Assembly (NCBI RefSeq): GCF_036785885.1
Contig: NC_092310.1
Coordinates: 248,001-312,000 of the forward strand
DNA length: 64,000 bases
Source: Coffea arabica
Lineage: Eukaryota; Streptophyta; Magnoliopsida; Gentianales; Rubiaceae
Reading direction: 5' to 3'
The position numbers and the translations under genes were made by a program. Within the stretch, counting starts at the first letter, position 1. Each line of letters starts with the position of its first letter. The notes under the pieces are model-generated. The model was not told where the DNA came from, searched no databases, and saw only the letters and a program-made list of their open reading frames with translations. Shown piece after piece: positions 46,746 to 59,256 of the stretch.

Positions 46746-49700
46746 TCTTGACCATGCTTTATTCAAACATTCTTTGCATTAGTTAATTTTATGAAGAAAT
46801 TAAGTAGCGAATTCAAGGAATGGCAATGTGAGTGCAAATGAAACATTTAGGTGTACCTTTTGCTCGAATGTTTTGCTACATTAAGTTACTTGTGTATGGT
46901 GTTGCATTTTATCAGCTGAATGATGTTGGCACCCAAATAATGGTGTTTAACATCTTGAATTCAGCTGAAATTTTTTATTTCCACTACTGGTAAGCTGCCT
47001 GTTTTCTGCCCTTTAACTAAGATTTCCTACTTTGTCATTCTTTTATGTGAAACCTCCTTATTCAGTTCTAGTTGCAGTGCTATTATCCTGTTCATGGTCT
47101 GATATGCATAGATGTCATCTATCACAGAGAGTGAGAAAATTTCATGTAATTTTGACTTGATTCTGCTCAGGGACAGGAAGGAAGGAACAGACTTTGATGT
47201 AGAAAAGCACTCTTGACTTGACTCTGGGCAATTATCAGTTCACAAACTGATTCTTAGTTTTTTTTTTTATCTTTTTTTTTTTTAATAAACAGATTACTAG
47301 TTCACCGTCTTTTGGAAGTGGCATCTTGAGCGCTATAAGTTGACACATGATGAAGGTTTATGCATAAACAATTACCACCAACATCTAAATAGCCATGCAA
47401 CAAAATTAAGATTAATGGTGCACATGTCTGAGTTTCCTCTAAAATTCTCAAAAATGGATCCCAAATTGAAATTTTGGGTGTACAAGTAAGATTTCTTGCT
47501 GTAATGTTGCATACTTTTTGGTACAATGACTTTTCAGAACAATATAATCAAATGATTATAAAGATAGTGCCTTTCACTTTCAACAACATGATTTTGATTT
47601 GTCTACTCCTTTATAACGTTGATTTGTCTAAATGTCATCAATTGAAATATGCAGTTACCAAACACAGAGTGCTTCAGCTCACATACATTATTGCTTGCTT
47701 GCTTACTATTGATTGCAATAGCTAAGCATTTCATGCAAGATTGAGTTTCTGATATCTTGAGAACTTCAGGTGCTTACTTTATTTGAGCAGATACTCTTTC
47801 TTCTTCTTAGACAAGGTTGTAAGGTGGATTTGTGTCCAAGAAGCTCATTCCTTGGAAGCACATTCCTTCAGCTGAAAAGTATTGGGTCTCACTTGAACTT
47901 ATGATTTCCTGGCCTTTATTTTTGTTCTTAAGCTAGAAAGGTGTGCATTAATTGCCCAGATTTTCCTATTTAGACCAGAAAGATGGGCTACGGTGGACGT
48001 ATGCTTTTGAACTTTTGACAAGTTTGAAAAAGCTAATTTCTTCGTGTTTGTCGTTATCCAGTGCCCATAACTTGAAACTTCGTTGTTTCGTGTTTGCGGT
48101 ATCAAGACGCTAGAAGTTGTTTAAAGAGTTTCTTTTGCTTTTGCTCTCGGATCAAAAAACAAAAGCAGTGAACTAATGCTTATCTAATGCTACTAGAAGG
48201 CTATGATCCAATCCACCAGCAAATGTACTTGGCGCTTCTTTGCTCTCTGCTGTCTCCAGTGTTGCCATTAATTAATTGGTACCCATTTTTGGTTCTCAAA
48301 GAAACCTAATGTTAGTGAGAATAGGCAATTGGAATTTTTATTCTGCTTTCAGGCAGACGTTTTAGCTTGAGTTGACCGAGATGATAGGGTTGGTATCATG
48401 CCTTCCTACCCATTCGGGTTCAAACCTTTCCTGGGACATTTGTCCATTTCACAGGCCTTGCCCGGTGACTGCGATTTTCCTTGTCAACAAAAATATTCTG
48501 TCTCAACTTTGTCATTGCTTTTGGATATATATCCAATTTCTAGCAGAATCCACTGAAAGAAGAAATAAGGACTAAATAGAGCAGATTACCAAATTGATAC
48601 TATAATAACAAAAGCTTCATGGTATGACTCAATTACCAAAAGCATTCCATTAGCACCTCAAGTCAGGCATCTTTTGTTTTTTTTTTTGTTTTTATATTCA
48701 CAAGTGGAAGACTTCAAGATCTTCACGTACACGACCAAATCTTCAGATTATAGTGGCATATCTTGATCAAAGAGACAACGTTAATGAAAACTGAGAAGAA
48801 TCCTCTGGCTCAAAACAAAAGCATCTCTTTTTTATTTCTGTAAACCTAAAAGACAATCAGGACCAGATACATCAAAACTTTCTATGCGCAATGAAGACAT
48901 TCCTAACCCATCAAGTTGGTACAATGTCTTTCAAACGGGTTATTGTAGATGAAATCGTAATACCTATTGCCGAGTTTCAAAGAAGCTTTACGAGTTGCAA
49001 CACCCGATGCTGAGTATCTTTGAGGGGTAAAAAGAATGATGACATCTTCTCTACAACATACAACATATGATTGATGAATAGTTTAGTAGTCGTTTGTTCT
49101 TCTTACCCCTAAATTCTCGTCGTCTTCCCTTCTTTTTCCATACATGATTGATCACAGCCTCAAAACAGCCCAGCATTCCTCCCATTCTTCCGCTAGTGCT
49201 AGTAGGCAAGATCCACCGCATCTTGTCCTACGTCACTTTCTGTCTCAAGAAGATACCATGCCTCACGAGCCAATTCACACATATAGACACACACCATCCT
49301 ATCTGCAGAATTTGCACGCTTTCTTGTACATCAGAACAGGAAGAGGCTCCTAAAAGAAACTTGAAAAAGAACTAGGAAAAAATTGTTATGACAGTTAGGT
49401 TAGAAAGCCAAGCTTCCTTTGGAAGAACCATAGCTTGCTTGTGATCAGTATCCATTGACACAAATTTCTTCTTAAGCCAGAATTTGTTACAAAAAAAAAA
49501 AATCACCGAGCAAATCTCAAGGTAAATTACAAATAACTCCCATGGAATAGTCATCATTGTTCACTTACACTAATCTGACATGCAGATTGGCCATTGGTGC
49601 TTCTGAGAACTTCTACTGATTGCATCCACGTCTAGAGATAACATTACAGACCAAATTAGGTTGGCAAAACTATTTTCTGGAAGCTTGACTAAAACCGAAG

Positions 49701-51138
49701 TGAAACTACGGACACTTGAATGTGTGGGCATGTGTGTGTGTATATATATATACACATATACACACAAACATACATACATACATAAATGTATAAATTTATA
49801 TCTAGGTAATTTGGACTGCTAGAACATTTAAAGCAAATTAACTACCTTGATAGGGCGGATCCAAACAGATAATACATGGCTTTAGTTGCTTATTGGGTGC
49901 ACGAGCTCAAATTCAGCTTGTGGTCGTTGACAGAGCTCACTCCACTTGGGAATCCAAAAATGTCCAAAAGCTCTTCTTGAACAGCTCTCCTACATGAATA
50001 AAAGTCATATTCATTATTGACTTCGACTCGTATTTCAAATTCTTAAAAAGCAGTTTTAGTTTCCAGCCTCCAGTAAATATTTTATATCTTCCAATAAATT
50101 ATTAGGATTAACTGATTTTTGTACTACCGATTTAAAATAAATTTGTGTTTTGAAAAAAAGTGATGATCGTGATTTTTCTTTTTCTTTCTTTCTTTTTTTT
50201 TTTTTTGGTAGTAACGAATACAGAGACATAGAAGCATTAAACAATAAAAATTTACATTTTTTAACCAGATATGCTTCACCTAAAAAACAAAGGCACAGAG
50301 GATGACATGTCATTGTAATGCACAGGCTATAGCTACATGTCCTTTTAATGCTGAAAAATTATTTTTCCGTGAAAAAAAACTAAAGAAGGTATTGGAGAAC
50401 CTTTCTCATAATTGATCATGAAGATTGAGTGAATCACAAAGTATAATCAGAAAGAATGGTCTTAAAATACGTTGACTTATCCATCTGGATTTGTATTAAA
50501 TGCAATACTAAGTTATACAAGATTGGTAGCAAATTGAACACAAGCTGATTGCAAAAGGTTCCAAATATCTACAGCTCTTGTAGGAGATAGAAAGACTATA
50601 CTATTGAAAACTTACTGACGCTCAAAAGACAGTTAAATGTAAAGAACGTGTCAAAATAATGTGCTTTCTAAATGATGTTCAATTAGTACTGAAGTGAAGT
50701 TCAAATTTTGAAAATCTAAACACACCTGAACACATGTAGAGCAGAATATTCAGAAATATGCAAACCTTTACTGTAAAACTTGGTTGCACCATCAAGGAAT
50801 GAAAGGCAGCCTATCTTTGGTGGCCACATCACCACTTCAATTGTTTTTTGGGTCTTCAGCTCCAAAAGCCCTCCCTCCATCAAGTATGACGTTTGTTTTC
50901 AGTCATCATGAGAAGACAAGCAGCTCACAGCTGCTGCTCAAATATATTTTTCAGCCAAAGTTGCATAAATCAGCAGTGACCATGCTAAAGGACATATAAT
51001 CACAAATATAAGCAGCATTATGGCAAGCAGTTGCGCATATCCATATAACAAAATCTGTCTTTAGACAGGCACAGGTCATGCTCTAACCAATTCTCTGCAC
51101 AGCTACCAGAATGACTTTTCAATATGAGGTTTCAAGGT
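46746..51138. other. Gene-free 4.4-kb region
   Basis: No coding exon is supported on either strand. Short open frames (for example near 47302, 48372 and 49144) show no motif. T-rich tracts near 47255-47285 and 50178-50205 and a TA/CA run near 49737-49790 are simple repeats. The right end should contain the 3' UTR of the PPR gene. Confidence 0.45.
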
Positions 51139-53256
51139 TCACCAGTAATCATTGCAAGAGCATACTCCGTCCTCAAAATGATGAAATCTATTTGCATCCC
51201 TTAAAATAATTAGTCTTCCTGTAACTTTTGAAATTAACTTTATAGCAACATGGCAGTCTCCACAAACTCGGAGGTTTTTCATTACCCTTATGGGCATTCC
51301 GCCAGGCAACTTCAGAAGTCCATATGCAATAGCCAACTTTTCACTGTGATGTCCCAGGCTTCGTACCTTCTCTTCTTCATCCAAATCATGCAGGACAAAG
51401 CTGCCATCAGGGACATATCCAGCTTCCCTTAGCAATGCAGCTAAGCTCTCTAACTTCTCGACAATCATTGGATGCTCTGGATGCGGCATGTGCTCACCAC
51501 CGGTAAACATATGCACTTTCTTATCAACCTCAATCCAGCTACAACCAGGCGAGCGGCTAACCTTCCTCAACCGCATGTGCTTCCTCAGCTTTGCTACATC
51601 CCCCCATTTGCCTTTAGAGGCAAAAATATTGGAAAGCAGAACATAATGTCCGGCATTTTGTGGCTCAAGCTGCAGAAGTTGCTTTGCTGCCACTTCTGCC
51701 AAGTCCAGGTTCATGTGGTTCCTACATGCTGCCATGAAAGAACCCCAAGCAATTGCATCTGCTTCTACTGGCATCTTGTTAATCATATCCATAGCCTCAA
51801 CCAAATGACCAGCTCGGCCAAGCAGATCAACCATACAAGCATAGTGTTCAGTTCCTGGATCTACCAAATATTTGGATTTCATAGCCTCAAAAATTTCTTT
51901 CCCTTCTTTAACTTTTCCAGTGTAACTGCAAGCTGAGAGAACTCCAACAAAAGTAACAGCATCTGCTGCAATGCCTAGAGAACACATTTCACGGAATGCT
52001 TGCAGGGTTTCATCTGCTAAGCCATGTTGGGCATATCCTGTTATTATAGAATTCCACATGACTACATCCTTCAGAGAAAATCTGTCAAATACTTGCTTTG
52101 CTTTGATAAGGTCGCCGCATTTCACATACATTGTTATCAATACAGAGGAAACATATACATCATCATCGAGTTTTGATCTGAGCAACTGAGCATGAATCTG
52201 CCTACCATGATTGACACTTGCAAGACTAGCACACACAGAAAGCACACTTATCAATGATGGGAAGTTCAGTCTAAGACCTTGTCTTTGCATACAGCGAAAT
52301 ATATCAAAGGCCTCCAAATCAAACCCTTTTCTCTCATAAACCTTAATCATTGCATTCCATGCAGCATCATCCTTCACCCTCATGGAATCAAATATCCTCC
52401 TCGCTCTAGTGACCTTCCCATTCTTGCCTAACCCAAGTATCATTGCATTACAAGCAACAATTGATTTAATAGGCATTGCATCGAAGAGCTCCAATGCCTC
52501 TTCAATTCTTTCACTCTGAATGTATCCCATCAGCATAGCAGTCCATGACACCTCATTCTTCTCAGGCATGACCTCAAAAAGCTTCCTAGCCAAATCCACC
52601 TTCTCATTTTGTGCATATCCTGAGATCATCGAAGTCCAGGAGAACACATTTCTATGGGGCATATTGTCAAAAATCTCTCGAGCTTCACCCAACCGACCTT
52701 CCTGACACAACCCACCAACCATACTTGTTCTTGCCACCACATCCTTCGCGGGCATCATATCATAAAGCCTCTGTGCCTCCTCCATTTTACCCTGTTGTAT
52801 CAACCCACCCAACATGACAGTCCACGAAACCACATTCTTTTCAGGCATTTGCCAAAAGAGAGCCTCAGCCTCTGATACCAACCCCTCCTCCACATACCCT
52901 CTAACCATTGCAGTCCACGAGACAACATTCCTTTCGGGCATTTCATCAAAAACCTTTCTGGCTTCGTCCACCATCCCATTCTTTACATAGCCTGAAATCA
53001 GTCCATTCCAAGAAACTAAATTTCTATCAGGCATTTGATCGAAGAGGCTCTGGGCTTCACTAGGCTGTTTGTTTTGGAAGTAGCCGGCAATAATGGAATT
53101 CCAGGAGACAACACCTTTGTGGGGCATATGATCAAAAACCCTTCGGGCATTGTCAATTTGGCCCAACCGTGCATATTCCGCAATCTTAGAATTTGCAGTG
53201 ATGGCAAGGGTGGAGTAACATTTTCTCCACCGCAATATTAATACCCAACGGCACAT
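51139..53256 (-). CDS. PCMP-H69: DYW-class pentatricopeptide repeat protein, mitochondrial (AT1G56690 type)
   Basis: PLS-DYW PPR proteins bind organellar RNA one base per repeat and usually direct C-to-U editing. This intronless gene encodes 705 aa (Arabidopsis counterpart about 704). The arginine-rich N-terminus (MCRWVLILRWRKCYSTLA) suits a mitochondrial presequence. From about residue 22 there is an unbroken series of short repeats (VVSWNSIIAGY, VVSWTAMVRGY, VFSWTSMISGY), then P, L and S repeats and the E region (GCSWIEVDKKVHMF). The DYW deaminase domain keeps the catalytic HSE (637-639), the zinc-binding CGDCH (665-669), CSC and the terminal DYW. The frame is open to a TTG at 53268, but the first ATG is 53256. 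The gene lies on the same strand as, and 1.26 kb downstream of, the Integrator gene. Orthology is from remembered similarity along the whole length. Confidence 0.93.
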   Translation of the reverse strand: MCRWVLILRWRKCYSTLAITANSKIAEYARLGQIDNARRVFDHMPHKGVVSWNSIIAGYFQNKQPSEAQSLFDQMPDRNLVSWNGLISGYVKNGMVDEARKVFDEMPERNVVSWTAMVRGYVEEGLVSEAEALFWQMPEKNVVSWTVMLGGLIQQGKMEEAQRLYDMMPAKDVVARTSMVGGLCQEGRLGEAREIFDNMPHRNVFSWTSMISGYAQNEKVDLARKLFEVMPEKNEVSWTAMLMGYIQSERIEEALELFDAMPIKSIVACNAMILGLGKNGKVTRARRIFDSMRVKDDAAWNAMIKVYERKGFDLEAFDIFRCMQRQGLRLNFPSLISVLSVCASLASVNHGRQIHAQLLRSKLDDDVYVSSVLITMYVKCGDLIKAKQVFDRFSLKDVVMWNSIITGYAQHGLADETLQAFREMCSLGIAADAVTFVGVLSACSYTGKVKEGKEIFEAMKSKYLVDPGTEHYACMVDLLGRAGHLVEAMDMINKMPVEADAIAWGSFMAACRNHMNLDLAEVAAKQLLQLEPQNAGHYVLLSNIFASKGKWGDVAKLRKHMRLRKVSRSPGCSWIEVDKKVHMFTGGEHMPHPEHPMIVEKLESLAALLREAGYVPDGSFVLHDLDEEEKVRSLGHHSEKLAIAYGLLKLPGGMPIRVMKNLRVCGDCHVAIKLISKVTGRLIILRDANRFHHFEDGVCSCNDYW

Positions 53257-54514
53257 TCGTACAATCAAGTAGCAGCAGCAGCTTTGGTTTCTTCACTCCC
53301 CTATCTCTTCTTTCTTCACTCCTCAATGTGATGTGCAACAGCAGCAGCTGCTGCATTTAAATTATCCTTGACTCTAAGCAAACTCAGTACGAAGTACCAA
53401 TATGAAATGATACCAAAAGTAGTAGCCTAATATTTGCTAAACAAACTGAACCCAAGATAGGATTCTCTAATCTTTAAATGCCTTCTAAGATCAAAAAAGT
53501 CCTGTGGAGTGAACAAAAGTTAGAAAATGATTCTGGCTGAAAACAATTTTTTTTGCCCTTGAAATTATGTTACACCCTATTAAAGGTACCTTTAGATGAA
53601 TAAGGAAGGCATCATGGTGAAAAGAAAAAACTCTGGAAGAAGCGGAATGCTGGAATGATATCATACTAAACATTGAACAATAAAACATACACTGGACAGC
53701 ATTTTGGGGAGAAAATATAAATTGCACAACTCAACACAGATTGCATGTGGATCGAACTTAGAAAGAAGGTATAGTCTAACAGAATACAAGACATTAATCA
53801 AATGAATTACCTTCAAGGAGAATGTCACTTGACTTCTTCAATTCTGTGGCGATAGTTTGGATAATCCTATTCCAATTTGTTCGCCTTGCAATTGAAACAT
53901 GAAATAGGAACATATTCAAACTTACAACGGCATTTGAAAAGGTATAAACAAAATGAAAAATAAAGCAAGAAAAAGAATTGCAGGGGGAACTATTTACATA
54001 CCAGGGGAAGGACAAAAAGAACTTCAAAAATTTAAAAAGAAGAAAAGAGTGGTTATTGTAGTTAAAATAAAAGCAAGGGGCATTTATTGCTGAAAAGCAC
54101 CACTGAGGATAGAGCAAAACAAAGAACAGTCACGCTTTTGGGAAGTGGAACACAAAAATAAAAAAGCAGACACAGATGGTCCATAAACTGTCCTAACAAG
54201 ACGCATGAACTATCACCATGGGACAATAGGCTCAAAAAGCTTTGAATGCTGCAGTAACAAAATTCTGCAAAGTTACAGCGAATGCCAAGACTAGATAACA
54301 TGCTCAAAATGGGAGTCCTTATTTATGAACTTCGATTGGCGTTTCAAGATCTTTACCTATGAAGCATGACCAACCACTTCTGACAGGCTCAAACCTCCAT
54401 CTTCTTCACATAAAGATGAAACAAAAACATCACCACCATCATCACTAAATGCATCTTAAAAGCATGTCTTGAGCCTCAGACTATCCAAAAAGGTGGTGAC
54501 AAGAACAGACTCAG
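53257..54514. other. Spacer between PPR and Integrator genes
   Basis: It holds the PPR promoter and the 3' end of the Integrator transcript. No gene is recognised. Open frames near 53491 and 53794-54307 on the - strand lack motifs. Confidence 0.45.
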
Positions 54515-55963
54515 TTAAGAAGGCGCAGAAATTGTTTTAAGCGGAAGACTGGCAACTGCCCTCTCAGAAAGGCTTGCTAACATGTCTTTGAAGATTTTTT
54601 CAAACAATTGCTTGAGAAAAGGAGAGATCACATCAGAACAAGTCAAAGCATCAAGAGATCGAACCACACCTTTTCGAACAAGAAAAGTGAAAGCTGAAGA
54701 TACCCCTTTGACAATTACATCTTTTCTTTCAATGTCATAGTTTTCCACCAGCATCAAGAGAAATTCTAGAAGAGTACGAGTTATGTCAACATAACTAGGA
54801 ATGGAATTTATCATTAGCAATATCCCAGGCTCAATGTTCATTATATTATCTACCTTGTCATCAAAGAAAAGCCAATCATAGAATAAGGCAAGCTTAACAT
54901 TTGCTTCGACATAATTCCTCTGGGAAGATTTTAGCAACCAGCCTATGACAGCCCACCTAGGAATGATGTCTGACTGGATAATCTCATTAGGTGGATGATG
55001 TCCGCAGCAAATAAACCTAACAATGTCAGTTAGAAGAGTCTCCCTCTCGGGGACACCAAGAAACTTCTTTGCAAACCAAACTTGGTACCTCTTTTGATTT
55101 CCCAATTTAACATGCGTTAGCAAGAACCTCAACTGGTTCTCCATTTCAGGAGTTATCCGCAGCAGAAAATACCTACTAGACGTCCTTGAAAGGTAGAGCT
55201 GTGAGATATCTAAGAATGCATCAGTCTGAAACACACTAGGGTTCAATAACAAGTCTTTCCAAATTGAGCAAAACTCAGGTACATGAACCAAGTCCTGTAA
55301 AAGCCGAACAAGATCTCTTCCAATCTTCAAACACAAACCAAATTTCTCCCTTAACATCCTAATGCAAAAATCAATTTCAAGCCTCTTCAAGGTTTCAACT
55401 TTTGAGTCATTTGGCAACCTACAATGATCAGCCAATAAACGAAGAAACACGTATAAAGCACTGGTCAAAACTAGAGGTTCATCCTCCAACAAACAATCCC
55501 ATTTGTCCCTAAAGAGACTAACCATCTCAAAACACAACCACAAATTTCCTCCGCTAAAGTCACCACCAACAATTTGCCTCAAAAGGGCCACCAATAAACC
55601 ATCAAATCCAACTCCCAACACATTCACCATTTCACGCGTCACCCAAATCAACTGAGTTTTCACCGAATCAACGAGTTTGGCATACAACTCATTAACAATC
55701 TTGATAAGCATGGATATAAAATAAGTGTAGCCATCAGTGACAATAGCATGTAAGTGCTTAATGTGGACTCTGGCCACGTGGGGTTCACATAAAATTTCGC
55801 AAAGAATTGCTTTGTTCAGGTTGAAGTAGTCTTCTTGAGTTGGAAGTTTTAAAGGAAAAGGGGGTCTGAGTTGGGGCTCCAGAAGCTGAAAAGCTTCTCT
55901 AAGAGACACTTCAAGTGAGTTGTCAGCTTCAAAGATTGCATTTTTAGTCAGTTTGGAACGCAT
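54515..55963 (-). CDS. INTS3: Integrator complex subunit 3 homologue
   Basis: Integrator is a nuclear complex that processes snRNA 3' ends and terminates Pol II transcription; in Arabidopsis the INTS3 homologue is embryo-essential (EMB2739). This intronless frame gives 482 aa. Motifs shared with animal INTS3 run in order: TQLIWVTREMV, GRDLVRLLQD, PEMENQLRFLL, QKRYQVWFAKKFL, PRWAVIGWLL, KLALFYDWLFF and IMNIEPGILLM. Only the N-terminal INTS3 domain is present; the long C-terminal half of the animal protein is absent, as appears normal for plants. The frame is open to a TTG at 55978 but the first ATG is 55963. Just upstream, a sequence ending gatcag/gtcagt could be a 5'-UTR splice donor, and a five-codon upstream ORF (MRRSF) lies before it. 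Confidence 0.92.
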   Translation of the reverse strand: MRSKLTKNAIFEADNSLEVSLREAFQLLEPQLRPPFPLKLPTQEDYFNLNKAILCEILCEPHVARVHIKHLHAIVTDGYTYFISMLIKIVNELYAKLVDSVKTQLIWVTREMVNVLGVGFDGLLVALLRQIVGGDFSGGNLWLCFEMVSLFRDKWDCLLEDEPLVLTSALYVFLRLLADHCRLPNDSKVETLKRLEIDFCIRMLREKFGLCLKIGRDLVRLLQDLVHVPEFCSIWKDLLLNPSVFQTDAFLDISQLYLSRTSSRYFLLRITPEMENQLRFLLTHVKLGNQKRYQVWFAKKFLGVPERETLLTDIVRFICCGHHPPNEIIQSDIIPRWAVIGWLLKSSQRNYVEANVKLALFYDWLFFDDKVDNIMNIEPGILLMINSIPSYVDITRTLLEFLLMLVENYDIERKDVIVKGVSSAFTFLVRKGVVRSLDALTCSDVISPFLKQLFEKIFKDMLASLSERAVASLPLKTISAPS

Positions 55964-57222
55964 ATTTCGATCAATCAATGAAACTAACAGAGTCCTAATT
56001 GAAGACCAGCGAACTGGAAATCACTGACCTGATCAGAAGGACCGTCGCATCAGCAGCAGCAGAACCCTAGCAATGGTATGCTCGGAAGGTGGCAATTTGG
56101 CGGGTCTCCTGCTCCGCCAAAACTTCGCGATGGGTTAATTACACTGAACTCCTTCAAAATATGACGTTCTCAGAAGTGCTTCCCTGTAGTTTTGAAAATC
56201 AGACTTAGCCCCCCATCATCAGAATGGGCATTGCCCGTATCCCAAAATCATGAGCCACCTTCCGCGTTTGGTCATGTATAATGTAATTTCCCCGTAGTTC
56301 TGATTGAGAGGAGGAATGGGGAAATGGAGGAGGAGAAGAAGAGGGGAACCGGGGCTGGGAGTGGTGAAAATGACGATGAGGAAAGAGTGAGAAGAACGAG
56401 GAATGAATTGTAAAGTTCAGCGGTTTTGTTGCAGAAGTAGTCGGCCTACACTAGACTTTGATGTCCATTCCAATTCTGTTGGCACAATAACATTTAACAG
56501 ATTAATTGCAAATCACTCCACAACTTTACATGGGTTGCAGATAACTCCAACTTCAAAATTCTCGTCCATCCCAATTTTTTGGCTGCTGCTGCTGCTGCCT
56601 TTTCCCCATTCTTCATCTCCGTAGCATCCAATCCTGATAAGATATGGGACAAGTAGAGAGCCAGGCAGCAGCCCCAGAGGACGAAAAGAACCCTTCTTCA
56701 GCGAATTCGTCTCTTGATTCTTTGATTGCTGGTCCAATACTCCTCCTTTCTCTCTTTTCTTGATTGTTGCTTCTTGTAATTTGATCTGATGTTGGACAGA
56801 AGAATAGACGAGCCTTGAACCACCCCAAACCCTGATCAAAAGTTGCTAGGTCCTTTTTCTTCTTTCGGGTTGCAGAAGCTGCAGCATTTGGCGATGAAGA
56901 TGAGAATTTGGTAGGATGGATTCAGTTTCCAAACATTACTAATTAAGCATGCTGATTCAATTTTCTGCTTTGGGGGATTTTTTTAAATATACTGTGCTTC
57001 AGACTTGGGACTGACTGAAATTTATACATGTGTCTTTAGAATTGGCGTCAGTGGAGGAAAAAGCTCAAAGAGCACTGGAAGGAATGCCCTTGCATTGCTC
57101 ATTTGAGGACTGGTCCTTGTGGCTCCCACTTCTCTGATGCCTTCCTCTTCTGTTCCCTCAAGAGCAATGCTCCAGAGAAGGTAATGAGCAATGCTCATTT
57201 GAAGTTGCATGTATGGGATAGA
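55964..57222. other. Upstream region of INTS3, no further gene seen
   Basis: The first 150 bases look like promoter and 5' UTR (on the - strand ccattgctagggttctgctg). Beyond them are short open frames on both strands without motifs. A CTG run lies near 56584-56598. Confidence 0.4.
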
Positions 57223-57231
57223 AAATTGGAA

Positions 57232-57925
57232 GGGATAATTTCAGAAACCCTCCCGAGTTTTTTGACAATTCCATTGAGCTCCACTGAGGTTTAAAAATTA
57301 CACATACCTCCCTTATCATTTAAAATGACAATTTTACCCTTAAATATTTTAATAAAATCCCCTTATTTAGTATGATTATATTTAGAATGAGTTTAAAATT
57401 ATTTTTTCATTTTGTTCCCTTCTTATTCCTTTTTTTTAAAAAAAATTTCATCAATAAAACTGTAGAACTATCACTGTTGTCTCTAATTTTTATTATAACC
57501 AAATATCGAACTAGTAATTTTTTTGACGAGTTAATTCCCACTATTCAAAAAATTCATAAATTGTAAATGGATTATTTCAACATTTTCTTTTCTATCTTAT
57601 AAATCTAAATTCATAATAATATACCATCAAAAGTATCATATCATAGTAGTTGTTTATCAAATAGTAGATATGGACATGAAAAATTTGGCACCTCTGCCTT
57701 ATAATTATACTAAATAACCTTATAATTATATAGGAAAATAAATTAAAACTCATTGCACAAGGGTATTGTTGGGTATTCATTTAAAAAATTGACCAAGTCA
57801 ATATTATTTTTTAAAGTTTTGTTATTAAAACTATCAAATCAAGGGAGGTAAGTGTAATTTTTGAAACCTTATGGGAGCTCTGTGAAATTGTCAAAAAGCT
57901 CAAGGGAAGTTTCTGAAATTATCCC
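57232..57925. mobile_element. Long inverted-repeat (foldback) MITE
   Basis: A 694-bp element with arms of about 110-140 bp. The left begins gggataatttcagaaaccct; the reverse complement of the right begins gggataatttcagaaacttc, and both continue through ttgacaatt, gagctcc and acctccctt. Flanks aaattggaa (57223-57231) and aatttgaaa (57926-57934) match at 7 of 9 positions. A Mutator-like origin is likely. The interior is AT-rich and non-coding. Confidence 0.75.
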
Positions 57926-57934
57926 AATTTGAAA

Positions 57935-59256
57935 ACCAGATTATATGAAGGACTTATTTCAATGGACAGACAAAAATCTGCAGAAGGTTTTAGCATAAAT
58001 ATGTAGTAGTACTACTAGTAGTGTTACTTAATTAAGAAGGTTATATTTAGCATAATAAAAACTGCTAGAATTAATCATAAGAATTCTGGGCCAATTATTA
58101 GCTCCTTTTGATGAAATCGCGAGGTAAAAGTAAAACGCTTTCTAGCCCATCCACCGGTCAAATGCGACGAGTCTTTCATCCGACATGCCTTCTTAGGGCC
58201 TCATCATTTAATCCTAGGGCCTAGGCCAGGGCATGCACGCGTTGTCCATTTTGAAGGATGATGCAATAGGAGCTTCAGAGCTTGATAGACTATACTACAA
58301 AATAAGTTCCAATATGAGCTTGATAGACTATACTACAAACAAACATAATCCGATAAATTTAACAAAATTCAGTAAGTTTAACAGTCGACACCGTCATTTT
58401 TGTTAAATTTAATGAATTCTGTTAGTTTATAATTTAGTTCAAACTATAAGGTAACATTTAATATGTTTTGAAATCACAAGAGATTTTTTTTTTGTATATT
58501 AGATATACTACAGGAGATTTTTTTTTTTATTTTTAACCCTGCAAAATAAGTTCCATATACATGCACAATACTATAATTAATCATGGGTAAAAACGTTTGA
58601 CTAGCTAAATGAAAATGAAAATTCCTTAGATCATGCAAGGGAATGTAAAACATATACTACTATCAAATATATATATATATTAAGTAGGGGCCGGATATTT
58701 CAGCGCAGTTGTTTTTTGACTTAGAGAGAAGACAAACGCCAAGATGCCAAAGTCTTCTTTCATTGTAGTACAAGCTGGATTTACCATAAACACTACTTTG
58801 CAATGGAATAACACACGTACATATATACAAGCTTGATCAACCTGAAAATTGAAATATGGCAATTAATTTCATTAGAGAAAGCATATAAAGAAGTCTCATC
58901 TCATGCATGCACCAATCACGGAGTTTGCTTTCCACATATTTGTTGGTGGGCCTGAGTTCATATGCTATACAGTCAAGAATCTACTGGTACTTTAAGCAGC
59001 ATTTGGTGAGAAAAATACGGCAGGCACAATCATGATCATCGTGCAAGGAGTAGGCGAAAGCAAAAGAACAGTAAAAAAGATGATGATGATGATGATCAAT
59101 CAATCTCCAATGCAGATTTGACTCTTTCTAGCTCAAAAAATGGTAATTTTCTATGCAAAAGGTAGCTTTTGATGAATACAACTTTTCTTGGTGGTGCTCT
59201 ACCGCTACGTATGTATGTATGTATGTTGGTTAGAACTTAGAAGAGATGTGTGCAAT
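57935..59256. other. Gene-free AT-rich spacer
   Basis: No gene is seen. The 21-base word agcttgatagactatactac occurs twice about 40 bp apart (about 58279 and 58317). A TA run lies near 58668-58681, and GAT and GTAT repeats near 59080 and 59207-59225. Confidence 0.45.

Noticed and set aside
46580-46786. Repeated hydrophobic peptide (SLFLFFxSVIFFMGTIICG)
   Set aside because: It starts at a TTG, is produced by the 84-bp tandem duplication, and sits in T-rich 3' flank sequence.
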